NCBI GenBank assembly: GCA_963663735.2
Contig: CAXXHN010000002.1
Location: forward strand, 1,178,001 to 1,242,000
DNA length: 64,000 nucleotides
From: G963663735 sp963663735
Lineage (GTDB): Bacteria > Acidobacteriota > UBA6911 > RPQK01 > JAPXNP01
Direction: 5' to 3'
Each line of letters opens with the position of its first letter. Position 1 is the stretch's first letter. The position numbers were made by a program, and so were the translations under genes. The notes beneath the pieces were generated by a model that was not told the DNA's origin, ran no database searches, and saw nothing but the letters and a program-made list of their open reading frames with translations. Shown piece by piece: positions 42,444 through 52,097 of this stretch.

Positions 42444-44243
42444 TCACTTCGTAATGGCTGGGAACAGGATAATCTCCTTGAAATACATCAGGTTTTCTCG
42501 AACCTGATCCATGGGCCTGATCACCAGCGACTGCCCATCTGAAGCATTAAGATTTATGGTTCCCAAATCAAACTTACCATAATCGTACCAGCCCCCGGTT
42601 GCCTCGGTTGTCGCTTCCAGCGACTCATCACCGACCTCTATCCTGTATCTCTGCCCGGCCCAGTCAGGAAGCACCGAACAGGTTAAACGCAACCTGAAAA
42701 GGCCAGGTTTATCCGCTTTAAGGTTCCAGGTTATGGAATCATCCGAATTTTTCCAACCTGAAATATGGTACCCTCCTTTCCGGTTGAACCTCTTTACAGC
42801 TTTTCCGCTTGTGATGGCAGACTCGTAATTCAGCAGGATTGAAGCGTCTTCGGACTGCTGGACAAATGGTGGAGTAACACGCGGCTGTCCATCCAGCTCC
42901 AGTTTCAGTACAGTCACGTATTTATCCTTTTTCACCTTGCTGATTTCCAGTAACGGATAGCCGTTTTCTCCAGATACGGCAATCTCTTTATCAGAATCTG
43001 ATAAAGCCACGGCACTTTTGACACTGTTCAACAGCCCTTTCACCTCCAGTTTTCCGCCTTGGGGCCAGTCTGTTATATGCAGAAACAAGTAATTCCCTTT
43101 CCTGGTACAAAAACCCCATTCTGCCGCTTCCAGGGGGCTTGCCTCTGTTCCATAGATACCTTCCCCGTAGAGTTTCATCCAGCGCCCTGTTTCCTCCAGG
43201 ATCGCCCTGGATTGTGCCGGAATCCGGCCCATGCCGTCCGGCCCAATATTCAGAAGGTAGTTACCACCCTTGCTGACAATCTCCACCAGCCTGCGAATCA
43301 CTTCTCCCGGGTGTTTCCAGTTATGATCAAACCTGCTGTAGCCCCAGGTATCATTCAAAGTCTGGGGAGTCTCCCAATACTCCTCGATGCCGCTTGAAGG
43401 CATTCCGTTATCATTCAACTCCTGGAAGTCTCCCATCAGCTCGGATTCATAGTTTCCAATCCGGCCGTTGACCAGGCAATCTGGCTGTAATTTCCTGACC
43501 AATTCCCTCAGGCCGCTGGCTTCTTCCTGGGTATACAGTCCTCGGTCAAACCAGATCAGGTCAACCTTCCCAAATCCCGTAAGCAGTTCCCTTAATTGAG
43601 GTTTAGCTTTTTTCTCCAGGTACTCATTTTCAAAGATTTCCAGGTTTTTCTCAGGATCGAAATTAAAATCCCAGGTATTTCCATAGGCAAAAGGCTCGTC
43701 CCAATCTTCCCTTTGAGAGTAGTAGAAACCAAACCGGATGCTGTTCTTCCGGCAGGCCGCCGCGAGTTCCCTGAGAGGGTCTGTGGGGAACTGGGTCCAG
43801 TCGCAAATATTGTATTCGCTGACAGCCGAGTCATACATGGCAAAACCGTCATGGTGTTTGGCCGTGAGTACCAGGTACTTCATGCCTGCCTCCCGGGCTA
43901 AAGCGACCCATTCCTCCGCGTCGAACTCCACAGGGTTGAATTCCCTGGCCATTTGACGGTACTCATCCCTAGGGATCTGTAAAAAATTCATAATCCATTC
44001 TGAATTCCTGTCATTCCCTACTTTTTTCCCCTTCCATTCCCCGGCCAGCCTGGAGTATGGGCCCCAGTGTATAAACATCCCGAACTTGGCATCACTGAAC
44101 CATTCCATCCGGCCTTGACTGTTTCCAGTTATTTCAGGTTCATCCGGAGTGCGACTCTCCACAGGTGCTGCATACCCATCAAGGTATAAGCCCCATACAA
44201 GGCAGAGACACGCGACTAAAGACAAGGAAGATAACCTCGGCAT
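42444..44243 (-). CDS. Exported alpha-L-fucosidase (GH29)
   Basis: A 599-residue secreted glycosidase with a signal peptide (LVACLCLVWGLYLDGYAA). The GH29 barrel (~40-380) shows KFGMFIHWGPYS, YLVLTAKHHDGFAMYDS and the nucleophile Asp233 in DLIWFDRG. A C-terminal region (~450-599) looks like a beta-sandwich appendage. It releases terminal L-fucose from glycans in the periplasm or outside. The operon context is thin: the purine permease gene lies 71 nt upstream on the same strand. Confidence 0.93.
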   Translation of the reverse strand: MPRLSSLSLVACLCLVWGLYLDGYAAPVESRTPDEPEITGNSQGRMEWFSDAKFGMFIHWGPYSRLAGEWKGKKVGNDRNSEWIMNFLQIPRDEYRQMAREFNPVEFDAEEWVALAREAGMKYLVLTAKHHDGFAMYDSAVSEYNICDWTQFPTDPLRELAAACRKNSIRFGFYYSQREDWDEPFAYGNTWDFNFDPEKNLEIFENEYLEKKAKPQLRELLTGFGKVDLIWFDRGLYTQEEASGLRELVRKLQPDCLVNGRIGNYESELMGDFQELNDNGMPSSGIEEYWETPQTLNDTWGYSRFDHNWKHPGEVIRRLVEIVSKGGNYLLNIGPDGMGRIPAQSRAILEETGRWMKLYGEGIYGTEASPLEAAEWGFCTRKGNYLFLHITDWPQGGKLEVKGLLNSVKSAVALSDSDKEIAVSGENGYPLLEISKVKKDKYVTVLKLELDGQPRVTPPFVQQSEDASILLNYESAITSGKAVKRFNRKGGYHISGWKNSDDSITWNLKADKPGLFRLRLTCSVLPDWAGQRYRIEVGDESLEATTEATGGWYDYGKFDLGTINLNASDGQSLVIRPMDQVRENLMYFKEIILFPAITK

Positions 44244-44314
44244 CTTTTTGATATCCTTTCATTCACAGGGATAAAAACGGTTCCCGGGGAATCAGGAACC
44301 CGTACTCCTCCTGA

Positions 44315-45640
44315 TCACTGTTCGACTAAAAGCATCAGGAGGACATAAAGCAAGCTGGCTCCAACCAGAAGCGGGGAAACTGCCTTGGACTTGCCCACGA
44401 GAATTTTAATCATGCTCCAGCTAATAAAACCCCACACGATTCCATGAGCAATGGAATAGGTCAACGGGATCAGAATCATGGCCAGAAATGAAGGTATCGC
44501 GTCATCCAACCGGTGCCAATTTATTTTCAATATCGGCTTCATCATGAAAACACCCACCAGGCAAAGAGCAGGAGCGGTTGCCACAGATGGGATGAATGAA
44601 AGCAGCGGTGAAAGAAAAAGAAACGGGAGGAACATCAATCCGGAAAAAACAGAAGCCAGCCCGGTTCTGCCCCCTTCCTCGACCCCGGCGGCGGACTCAA
44701 TGAAACTGGTACCCGAACTGGACCCGAATAATCCTGATATCAGTGTAGAACCGGCATCAACAATCAGCGACTGCTTAATATTCCTCGGCTCACCATGCTC
44801 GTCAGTCAGGTCAGCGGCCTCTGCGACACCTATGAAAGTCGAGAGACTGTCAAACAAATCAGTAAAAAGAAACGCGAAAATCACTGGCAGGTAGGAAAGC
44901 TTAAGAGAGCCAACGAAGTCCAGCTGGAATAGCAGGCTGAAGTCAGGCGAAGCCCAAACACCCTTCCAAACAACCAGGGGCTCTCCTGCCCCGACCCATC
45001 TCCCAACTGGAAAAGACAGCAGTGAGGTAATAATGATACCCAGAATAATGGCTCCGGGAACCCTCCTGATCATAAGATAAGCGGTAATGCAAAACCCCAC
45101 AAGGAATACCATAACAACTGAATCAATCTGACCCAGCCTTACCAGAGTTACCGGATCAGCTTCAATCATCCCGGCATTTATGAATCCCAGGAAAGCAATA
45201 AACATCCCTATTCCACAGGTAATTGCATATCTTATCTGCCTGGGAATGGCGTTAACAACCGCAACCCGGACATTAAAAACCGAGAGGACCAGGAAAACTA
45301 CACCTGACCAGAACACCACACCCAGGGCTGTCTGCCAGGGCACCTTCATTCCGATTACTACTGAATAAGCAAAAAAGGCATTAATCCCCATACCCGGGGC
45401 TACAACAATCGGATTATTGGCATATAATCCCATGGCGATAGAACTGAATGCTGAAACCAGTACGGTAGCGGTAAGAACTCCACTGAAAGGCATCCCGGTT
45501 TCACTGATTATGGCAGGATTGACAACTATGATGTACATTGCGGCCAGGAACGAAGTAATCCCCGCCAGAAATTCGGTCTTAACAGTTGTCCTGTTTTCCT
45601 TCAGCCTGAAAAAATCTTTCATAACACCCTTCTTATTCAA
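44315..45640 (-). CDS. AzgA-type purine (adenine/guanine/hypoxanthine) permease, NCS2 family
   Basis: A 441-residue inner-membrane permease with about 12-14 hydrophobic segments. AzgA-group signatures are EFLAGITSFLAAMYIIVVNP, NNPIVVAPGMGINAFFAY and the ALFTDLFDS-like FLFTDLFDSLSTFIGV. GTSFIESAAGVEEGGRTGL completes the set. The group transports purine bases with protons. The gene is divergent from the class V aminotransferase, with a 130-nt shared promoter region. Its physiological pairing with fucosidases is probably coincidental. Confidence 0.93.
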   Translation of the reverse strand: MNKKGVMKDFFRLKENRTTVKTEFLAGITSFLAAMYIIVVNPAIISETGMPFSGVLTATVLVSAFSSIAMGLYANNPIVVAPGMGINAFFAYSVVIGMKVPWQTALGVVFWSGVVFLVLSVFNVRVAVVNAIPRQIRYAITCGIGMFIAFLGFINAGMIEADPVTLVRLGQIDSVVMVFLVGFCITAYLMIRRVPGAIILGIIITSLLSFPVGRWVGAGEPLVVWKGVWASPDFSLLFQLDFVGSLKLSYLPVIFAFLFTDLFDSLSTFIGVAEAADLTDEHGEPRNIKQSLIVDAGSTLISGLFGSSSGTSFIESAAGVEEGGRTGLASVFSGLMFLPFLFLSPLLSFIPSVATAPALCLVGVFMMKPILKINWHRLDDAIPSFLAMILIPLTYSIAHGIVWGFISWSMIKILVGKSKAVSPLLVGASLLYVLLMLLVEQ

Positions 45641-45738
45641 TTGAAATTACCCTTGTAAAGGCAACCACAATACCAAGGGAAGATCTCAAATTCTTCGTCA
45701 GCTTAAAATGATCCAACCCTGTAGCCGTTTAAAGGCTG

Positions 45739-45767
45739 TTAATAGATTTTATATCCCGTGTTATTAT
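45739..45767 (+). promoter_or_regulatory. Putative promoter giving a leaderless aminotransferase mRNA
   Basis: TTAATA (45739-45744), a 17-nt spacer and TATTAT (45762-45767) are followed after 6 nt by the ATG at 45774. The expected start of transcription falls on or next to the A of that ATG. No ribosome binding site lies in between. Confidence 0.4.
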
Positions 45768-45773
45768 CGTGCA

Positions 45774-46916
45774 ATGAGAAAAAGCAGGCTATTTACTCCT
45801 GGTCCTACTCCATTGATACCTGAGGCTCAGCTGGCCATGGCATTACCCATGCCTCATCACCGCACAACTGAATTCAGCAGGATAATGGCAGACTGCAGGA
45901 AAAAACTGCAGTCCATATTCAAAACTGAAAATGAGCTTTTGATCCTTTCAACTACGGGTACGGGAGCAATGGAAGCGGCAGTAAGCAACTTTCATTCTCC
46001 AGGAGAAAAGGTACTTGTTATATCTGTTGGTAAATTTGGGGAAAGGTGGTCCGAACTGGCCGAGTCTTTCAGCCTTGACTGCCAGATACTTAAAAAATCT
46101 TACGGCGATTATGCTTCAGCGGAAGAAATCGTCACCTCCCTCCGGCAGAACGCCGGAACAAAATCACTTTTTATCCAGGCGTGTGAAACCTCCACGGGGA
46201 CGGTTCATGACCTGGAAAGGATCTCCAGCTTAGTCCGGGAAAGTTTTCCAGATATCCTGATTATTGTTGACGCGATAACCGCCATTGGATGCCAGGAGCT
46301 TCCGGTTGACCAGTGGGACCTGGACGTTGTTGTATGCGGCTCCCAGAAATCTTTCGGCATTCCTCCCGGTCTTTCCTTCATATCACTCAGTGAAAGGGCG
46401 CTTATCGCCCTGCGCTCAAATCCCGGAAAAAATTTCTACCACCTCTCCCTGCTCAGGGAAATGAAGGGGCAGGCGCAGGGATCACCTGCCTTTACACCGT
46501 CAATCGCACTGGTAATGGCCCTCCAGAAAGCCTGCTCTCAAATCCTTCAATACGGGCTGGACCGTACTATCGGAGATGCAGCTCAGATGGCTGCCGTGAC
46601 CAGATCAGGCCTGGAAAGCCTGGGCTTTCGCATACTCTCGCAATCACCGGCAAATGCGGTAACTGCGGCTATTCCGCCTGAAGGGATCGCGGCTGACGAT
46701 ATTAAGAACCGCCTGGACGAGTGGTACGGAATCAAAGTAGCGGGAGGCCAGGGTGATGTTGCCGGGCAGATTATCCGCATTGCCCACCTGGGGTATTTTG
46801 ACATCCTGGACGTCTTTACCCTGCTTTCGGCACTGGAACTGACACTGGTCCGTATGGGGCGGGAAATACCCGCCGGAACAGGTGTACAAGCGGCAATGCA
46901 GCAACTATATTCCTGA
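45774..46916 (+). CDS. Class V aminotransferase (serine/alanine-glyoxylate or phosphoserine type)
   Basis: A PLP enzyme of about 380 residues. The N-terminus KSRLFTPGPTPLIPEAQLAM and the MPHHRT loop mark the alanine-glyoxylate/serine-pyruvate group. The PLP lysine is in CGSQKSFGIPPGLSF and the preceding Asp in IIVDAITAIG. Related enzymes also act as serine:glyoxylate or archaeal-type phosphoserine aminotransferases, so the substrate is open. The frame reaches 45708, but the added 22 residues are unconserved, while ATG 45774 begins exactly where the family does. Confidence 0.9.
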   Translation: MRKSRLFTPGPTPLIPEAQLAMALPMPHHRTTEFSRIMADCRKKLQSIFKTENELLILSTTGTGAMEAAVSNFHSPGEKVLVISVGKFGERWSELAESFSLDCQILKKSYGDYASAEEIVTSLRQNAGTKSLFIQACETSTGTVHDLERISSLVRESFPDILIIVDAITAIGCQELPVDQWDLDVVVCGSQKSFGIPPGLSFISLSERALIALRSNPGKNFYHLSLLREMKGQAQGSPAFTPSIALVMALQKACSQILQYGLDRTIGDAAQMAAVTRSGLESLGFRILSQSPANAVTAAIPPEGIAADDIKNRLDEWYGIKVAGGQGDVAGQIIRIAHLGYFDILDVFTLLSALELTLVRMGREIPAGTGVQAAMQQLYS

Positions 46917-46957
46917 AAAACTAACTGTTTTTACAACAACCGGAGTCAGCCTGAGAA

Positions 46958-48109
46958 CTAGCCTGTTTGCAGGCGCCTGCCTACTTCCAGCAAGGTTTTT
47001 TCATCCATGGGATCTATTGATCCATCCCAAAGTGGGCCGGTATTGAGCAGGAGGTTGGCTTTTACTGAATCCGCGTGCTCCAGCATCTTCATCACATAGT
47101 CGGGATCCTTGTGATCGCCGGCGTTCCTCATATCATAACCCCATGCCCGGGGCTGCAGGGTGTCGCAAATTTCGATCGGTTTACCCTGATTTTTCTCCCA
47201 GGCTCTCCTGGCGACTTCTCCCCCTTGCTGGTGGACCCTGGGATTCCTCTCAGGTGCAGTGAAATCCTCATCGCCATTGGCTCCCTGTTTGAAGGAAATC
47301 AGGGTATACGGCTGAAAGGAACGAATGATACGGTAGGTTTCCTCTATCGGAAACAGATCCGGCCTTGCGTAGTAACCCATGATCGGATCCAGCCAGATTC
47401 CTGCCAGTGGCTGATATTGAGTCATAATCTCTTTCAGCTGAGCATGGGCAAAATCAATATAGTGGCGAAAATCGGAATCCTGTTTGAACATATATTCCGG
47501 CTGCGGCACAGGATAGTCAGGCCTTGCGGAAGTCCATTTTACCGGGCCGGTCATTCCGGCTTCCCTGGAATAGAAATATGGATGTTTCCAGTCCAGTCCA
47601 TATGAATAGTAGAGAAATACTCCGAGTCCTCTCTTGTCGCATGCCCTGACCAGCTCTCTGGCAAGATCCCTTCCAGATGGCGCGTCCAGGCTGTTAAAAT
47701 CTGTCTGACTGGTCCGGAACAGACAGAAGCTGTCATGGTGCCTGGCGGTCATGGTGATATATTTCATGCCGGCAGCCACCGCCATATCAGCTATAACCTC
47801 AGCATCGAACCTTTCAGCCCTGAATCGTCCTTTGAGTTTGGCATATTCCGCAACCGGGATCTTCTGGGTGAGCTGCACCCACTCTCCCATGCCAACGATG
47901 CTGTAAACACCAAAATGCATAAAAAGGCCGAATTTCGCGTCCCGGAACCACTTGATTGCCGCCTTTTTCGGATCCCGGTTGTAAAGATCTTCATATCCCT
48001 TTAAATAGTTGGGAATACCGATTCCGGACAATGCAGCCATGATCGAAGTCCCTGCGCCGGAAAAGGCAACAGCCGTGGTGCAGGTTCCGATAAAATTTCG
48101 TCGATTCAT
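46958..48109 (-). CDS. Tat-exported alpha-L-fucosidase-like glycosidase (GH29)
   Basis: About 383 residues. The Tat signal MNRRNFIGTCTTAVAFSGAG is at the N-terminus, then the GH29 motifs KFGLFMHFGVYS, YITMTARHHDSFCLF and the putative nucleophile Asp in GIWLDPIMGYY. The start at 48109 is chosen because GGGAGGG lies about 8 nt upstream and the Tat motif follows directly. The frame is open to 48292, but those residues look non-coding. It is shorter than the fucosidase at 42444 and has no C-terminal beta appendage, so substrate range may differ. Confidence 0.88.
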   Translation of the reverse strand: MNRRNFIGTCTTAVAFSGAGTSIMAALSGIGIPNYLKGYEDLYNRDPKKAAIKWFRDAKFGLFMHFGVYSIVGMGEWVQLTQKIPVAEYAKLKGRFRAERFDAEVIADMAVAAGMKYITMTARHHDSFCLFRTSQTDFNSLDAPSGRDLARELVRACDKRGLGVFLYYSYGLDWKHPYFYSREAGMTGPVKWTSARPDYPVPQPEYMFKQDSDFRHYIDFAHAQLKEIMTQYQPLAGIWLDPIMGYYARPDLFPIEETYRIIRSFQPYTLISFKQGANGDEDFTAPERNPRVHQQGGEVARRAWEKNQGKPIEICDTLQPRAWGYDMRNAGDHKDPDYVMKMLEHADSVKANLLLNTGPLWDGSIDPMDEKTLLEVGRRLQTG

Positions 48110-48463
48110 TCTTTTATCCCTCCCTGGTTTCAGACCAGAGAATACAGCCGGAATGATTATGACACAAGAAAAACCGGAATTTGCGTTGAGTAAAGAGCCC
48201 TCCATGAAAGCGAATAAATGGAGTGTTGCCTGGCAAACAAGCCGGGGGATTTTCCGATCAGGCAACCCAGCCATGCCCTGGCTCCGCTTCACCTTGATCA
48301 GCGGGAAACCCGAAGCATTAATTCAGGAATCCAGAACCTGCCTGGTATTGAGAGTGAGGGGAATCCGCATTTCCGGAAGTGCGCCCCGTTACGCCTCGGA
48401 ATGCCTCAAGCTTCCGGGCCATGGGTGAACCTTGGACGTCCAAGGCAAGAGGCTAATCCTGAA

Positions 48464-49432
48464 TCATCCGGCTTCTATGATACTTTCCAGGAAGGGTTCG
48501 GGATCGAACTCCAGCAGATCTTCCAGCTTTTCCCCTACCCCTATGTAACGCACCGGGACATTCAGTTCCTTGACTATACTGACAATTATGCCCCCTTTTG
48601 CCGTACCATCCAGTTTAGTGACAATGACACCGCTTAAACCGGTTACCCTGGAAAACTCCCGGGCCTGCTGCAGGCCATTCTGGCCGGTAGTTGCATCCAG
48701 CACCAGGAAAATATCATGGGGGGCTCCTGAAACTTCCCTTCCCGCGATTCTGCACATCTTATCAAGTTCCTGCATCAGGTTTTCCTTGTTGTGCAGACGG
48801 CCGGCGGTGTCCGCTATCAGGTAATCAATGCCACGTGATTTAGCAGCAGCAAGCGCATCGAAAAGTACGGCAGCCGGATCTGCTCCTCCTGCCTGTTTAA
48901 CAATATCGCATCCGGTTCGTTTCGCCCAGATATCTATCTGCTCCACCGCGGCTGCCCTGAATGTATCTGAAGCGCACATTAAAACACTGTTGCCCTTCTT
49001 TTTATACAGGCTGGCCAGTTTTCCTATAGTAGTAGTCTTCCCGACACCATTAACGCCGACAACCATAATTACCCTGGGAATCGGAACTTCTCCACTGCTT
49101 GTCCCGTTTTTAATTTCCTCTGCCGGTGACACAAGAATCTCAAGCAGCTTTTGCCTGATGATCCTGCGACAATGGCTTAATGTGATAAACCTGCGGGCCC
49201 TGGTTTCTTCCTTAATCAAATCAATTATTTCAGACGCCGTAGTCACGCCGATATCAGCTCCGATGAGGATTTCTTCAATATCCTCAAGCTGTTCTTCGCT
49301 TATCCGGCTTTCAGCAGTCCCGCTCACCTGCTTCAATTTCCAGGCAAGATCTTCTTTGGTGCCTTTCAAGGCTTCGCTGAGGCGGGAGAAATAACCGCTG
49401 TTCTTATTTTGGTTGTAGTTAAAAATACTCAT
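48464..49432 (-). CDS. ftsY: Signal recognition particle receptor FtsY
   Basis: The SRP receptor GTPase delivering ribosome-nascent chains to the translocon. The 322 residues form the NG domain: a helical N part (EEQLEDIEEILIGADIGVTT), then G1 VVGVNGVGKTTTIGKLA, DTFRAAAVEQ, DTAGRLHNKENLM and TKLDGTAKGG. The acidic A domain of enteric FtsY is absent, as in many other phyla. It is the last gene of the def-fmt-rsmB-rpe-bamD run, and 217 nt separates it from the response regulator gene. Confidence 0.96.
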   Translation of the reverse strand: MSIFNYNQNKNSGYFSRLSEALKGTKEDLAWKLKQVSGTAESRISEEQLEDIEEILIGADIGVTTASEIIDLIKEETRARRFITLSHCRRIIRQKLLEILVSPAEEIKNGTSSGEVPIPRVIMVVGVNGVGKTTTIGKLASLYKKKGNSVLMCASDTFRAAAVEQIDIWAKRTGCDIVKQAGGADPAAVLFDALAAAKSRGIDYLIADTAGRLHNKENLMQELDKMCRIAGREVSGAPHDIFLVLDATTGQNGLQQAREFSRVTGLSGVIVTKLDGTAKGGIIVSIVKELNVPVRYIGVGEKLEDLLEFDPEPFLESIIEAG

Positions 49433-49649
49433 ATGAAGCTACTCTGTAAATTCCTGGTTTAAATCTCTACTGTAATGAGCCTGCTGCCTTTAATCGGTTT
49501 CCTGACAATCCTCTGGCCGTGATAAACAACACCGAGAAACGGGCTTTTACCTGTAATTAAAAAATAATTTATCTGCCGTTTAATCCGGGAGAGATGCGGA
49601 AAGGGATTAAAACACCGGGGCAGAGTCCAGGTAAATTTCAAGACTGATT

Positions 49650-50354
49650 CTAACAACTGCGCTGGTGCTTCTTTTTCAAAACTTCGTCAGCGGCTTCAGG
49701 CACAACGGATTTTAATGTGCCGGCCAGTTTTTCAATCACCAGATCAACCACCAGGGCATACTCCTTTTCTGAAAGACCACTCTCAGGTTCCTGCGCCACA
49801 GGTTCATTGATGCCCAGGTATTTCCTGTACATAGATTTAGTCCCTGCCTGCAGCTGGTCAGAACCAAGTCCTCCAATCAATTCGGTGCCGGGCTGGACTG
49901 ATCGAATTGAAGAAATGATGGAACTAAAAACTATCTCCTCTGCCTCTGTGGCTCCATTTTTATCCCGGGAAATCTGCCCCTGGTTTTCCCGATCTGCAAG
50001 CAGGCTCTCCACAAGCTCCATGAGCTGACTGGTTTCAAAAGGTTTTTCCAGCCTCGCGGCGGGTTGAAAATCCAGCATTTTCCCCTCATCCACCGGGCAC
50101 CTGATACTGCCCATAAGCACAATAGGTATCGCGGCGGTCAGTTGCTCCTGCTGAAGCTTTTTGCAAAGCTGATATCCATCCATGCCGGGTAAGGCAACAT
50201 CCAGCAGCATGATGTCAACCGGAGAATGACTCAAATACTCCAACACATCACGGCCGTCTGCCATACAAACCACCTGATAATCAGGATCTTTAAAAGCAAG
50301 CGTAACAATTTTCTGAGTGGCCCTGCTGTCATCAGCAAGCATCAACCTGTACAT
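49650..50354 (-). CDS. Single-domain response regulator with helical C-terminal tail
   Basis: A 234-residue protein. The receiver domain (residues 1-118) has acidic pocket D8/D9, phospho-acceptor Asp52 (MLLDVALPG), Ser83 and Lys104 (LEKPFE). No DNA-binding domain follows. A linker leads to a helical tail (ALVVDLVIEKLAGTLKSVVP, then EAADEVL) similar to the VPxxAE-type tails of receiver proteins in Acidobacteria and Myxococcota. It probably acts through protein contacts. It starts 39 nt after bamD ends on the same strand. No histidine kinase gene is nearby. Confidence 0.88.
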   Translation of the reverse strand: MYRLMLADDSRATQKIVTLAFKDPDYQVVCMADGRDVLEYLSHSPVDIMLLDVALPGMDGYQLCKKLQQEQLTAAIPIVLMGSIRCPVDEGKMLDFQPAARLEKPFETSQLMELVESLLADRENQGQISRDKNGATEAEEIVFSSIISSIRSVQPGTELIGGLGSDQLQAGTKSMYRKYLGINEPVAQEPESGLSEKEYALVVDLVIEKLAGTLKSVVPEAADEVLKKKHQRSC

Positions 50355-50393
50355 ATCAAAGCCTTCTATCTGCTCAGGAGGAAAAGAATACTG

Positions 50394-51356
50394 TTATTCG
50401 CCTCCGGTAGGTTTCGTCTGTGTATTTTGATCAGCTCTTTCTCGCGCCCTCTTGTATATGTCTTCGCGCCCACTAACAGTCTCCCAAACACTTTTAATCG
50501 GATCAGTAATAGAAAATCCTTGATCCTCCCGGCGATTGGCTTTCCTCTTGGCGGCGATAATCTCGTCAATTTCAGGTATATCCTGTTCCAGCATTACCAG
50601 GTGCTGCTTCGCATCTGAAAAATATTTACTGAACGGGAATTCGCTGGCTACTCTCTTGTAATATACAGCAGCTTCCACTACCTGCCCGTTTTCCTCAAGG
50701 CATCTTCCGAGATTAAAAAGAGTTTCGTCCAGAGTACTGAAATCAGGATATTTCTCCAGCACTTCCTTGTACCTGTCTTCAGCAGCCCGGTAGGAATTCT
50801 TTTTGAAATAAAAGTTGCCAATGTAATGATCCCTCATTGCCATTGCTTCTTCTACTTCCTTCAGAACTTCACGGGCAGTTGGAGCCATTTCACTATCAGG
50901 GAAATTGGTCAGGAACCGCTTGATTTCGCTGGCCGCTTTTCTCATATGAGTGGGATCCCGGTCATATGGGCCCATTAATTTATAGTTAATTGCAGCTATC
51001 TTAAGCTGGGCATCATCTGCCATTTCATGGGTGGGATAAAAGATCAAGAAATCTTTATACTGGGCTTCAGCCTGCAGTAGATTCTCCAGCCCCCCCTCTG
51101 CATAAAATGAGTCTGCTATAGCGAGGAAGGAGGAGGGTGTGAATTCACTTTCAGGATAAGTATTGATCAGCGTCTGAAAGGCGAGTCGTGCCTTGATATG
51201 CTGGCTCTTGTTCAGGTAGTCCATCCCATTCTCAAAAAGCTGGGTGTCCGGGGCAGCGGCACCTTCCTGCAGACCGGCACTTTTCTGTCCGCAGCCAGCT
51301 GATAAAGCAGCGATAAAAATTAGTATAAATAGCCAAAATATCCTTTTCATAAACAT
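50394..51356 (-). CDS. bamD: BamD-like outer-membrane assembly lipoprotein
   Basis: A 320-residue lipoprotein (lipobox LSAGC near residue 22) with five TPR-like repeats (ARLAFQTLINTYPESEF, AQYKDFLIFYPTHEMADDA, AASEIKRFLTNFPDSEMA, AEDRYKEVLEKYP). This is the YfiO/BamD plan. BamD is the essential partner of BamA in folding beta-barrels such as the TonB receptor above. The C-terminal ~60 residues are a charged tail beyond the TPR part. It lies in the rpe-to-ftsY run, 69 nt after rpe. Confidence 0.9.
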   Translation of the reverse strand: MFMKRIFWLFILIFIAALSAGCGQKSAGLQEGAAAPDTQLFENGMDYLNKSQHIKARLAFQTLINTYPESEFTPSSFLAIADSFYAEGGLENLLQAEAQYKDFLIFYPTHEMADDAQLKIAAINYKLMGPYDRDPTHMRKAASEIKRFLTNFPDSEMAPTAREVLKEVEEAMAMRDHYIGNFYFKKNSYRAAEDRYKEVLEKYPDFSTLDETLFNLGRCLEENGQVVEAAVYYKRVASEFPFSKYFSDAKQHLVMLEQDIPEIDEIIAAKRKANRREDQGFSITDPIKSVWETVSGREDIYKRARERADQNTQTKPTGGE

Positions 51357-51425
51357 CTCACAATTACGCTGTCTATTTTTCAGTCAATAAAACAGAGTAC
51401 CTAATTAAACCACAGTTTATATTCT

Positions 51426-52097
51426 TTATCTGTTTACTTTTTCGATAACTGAGTTCATGCTCCTGAACTCAGCAGCCGGATCAGTACTCCCGAATATTGC
51501 GGAACCGGCGACCAGGATATCTGCACCGGCTCCGGCTACGCCAGCAATATTATCACTGTTTATGCCGCCATCAACTTCAACCAGGCCTCCTGGATTTTCG
51601 CTATCCAAAAGCTCCCTGGCTTTCATGATCTTCTTCATGCTTGAGGCAATAAAAGACTGTCCGCCGAAACCCGGGTTCACGGACATGATCAAAACCATAT
51701 CGCAGACGCAGGCTATTTCTTCCAGCAGGTGTACCGGAGAATGAGGATTGAGGGCGATCCCGGCCCTTACTCCACCGTCCTTTATCCTGTTCAGGGTTCT
51801 GTCAAGATGGCATGAAGCCTCATACTGCACCGTAATTATATCAGCTCCGGCATCAATATAGCGCTCAACCATAAAATCAGGGTTAGAAATCATAAGATGT
51901 ACATCAAGGGTACGGGTTGTTATCTTCCTGATTGCCTGCAATACCGGGATGCCAATGGTCAGATTAGGCACAAAATGCCCATCCATTACATCTACATGGA
52001 TAATTTCAGCGCCTGCTTCGGTTACCAGTTCTATGTCCCTGGCAAGGTTGGCAAAATCCGCCGATAGAATTGAAGGGGCCAGTTGCGCTTTATTCAT
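51426..52097 (-). CDS. rpe: Ribulose-phosphate 3-epimerase
   Basis: Interconverts ribulose 5-phosphate and xylulose 5-phosphate in the pentose phosphate pathway. The 223-residue TIM barrel carries APSILSADFANL, HVDVMDGHFVPNLTIG, DVHLMI, MSVNPGFGGQSF and EVDGGINSDN, with all usual catalytic and metal residues. Its start directly follows the PASTA gene's stop (52098), so the two are translationally coupled. Confidence 0.97.
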   Translation of the reverse strand: MNKAQLAPSILSADFANLARDIELVTEAGAEIIHVDVMDGHFVPNLTIGIPVLQAIRKITTRTLDVHLMISNPDFMVERYIDAGADIITVQYEASCHLDRTLNRIKDGGVRAGIALNPHSPVHLLEEIACVCDMVLIMSVNPGFGGQSFIASSMKKIMKARELLDSENPGGLVEVDGGINSDNIAGVAGAGADILVAGSAIFGSTDPAAEFRSMNSVIEKVNR

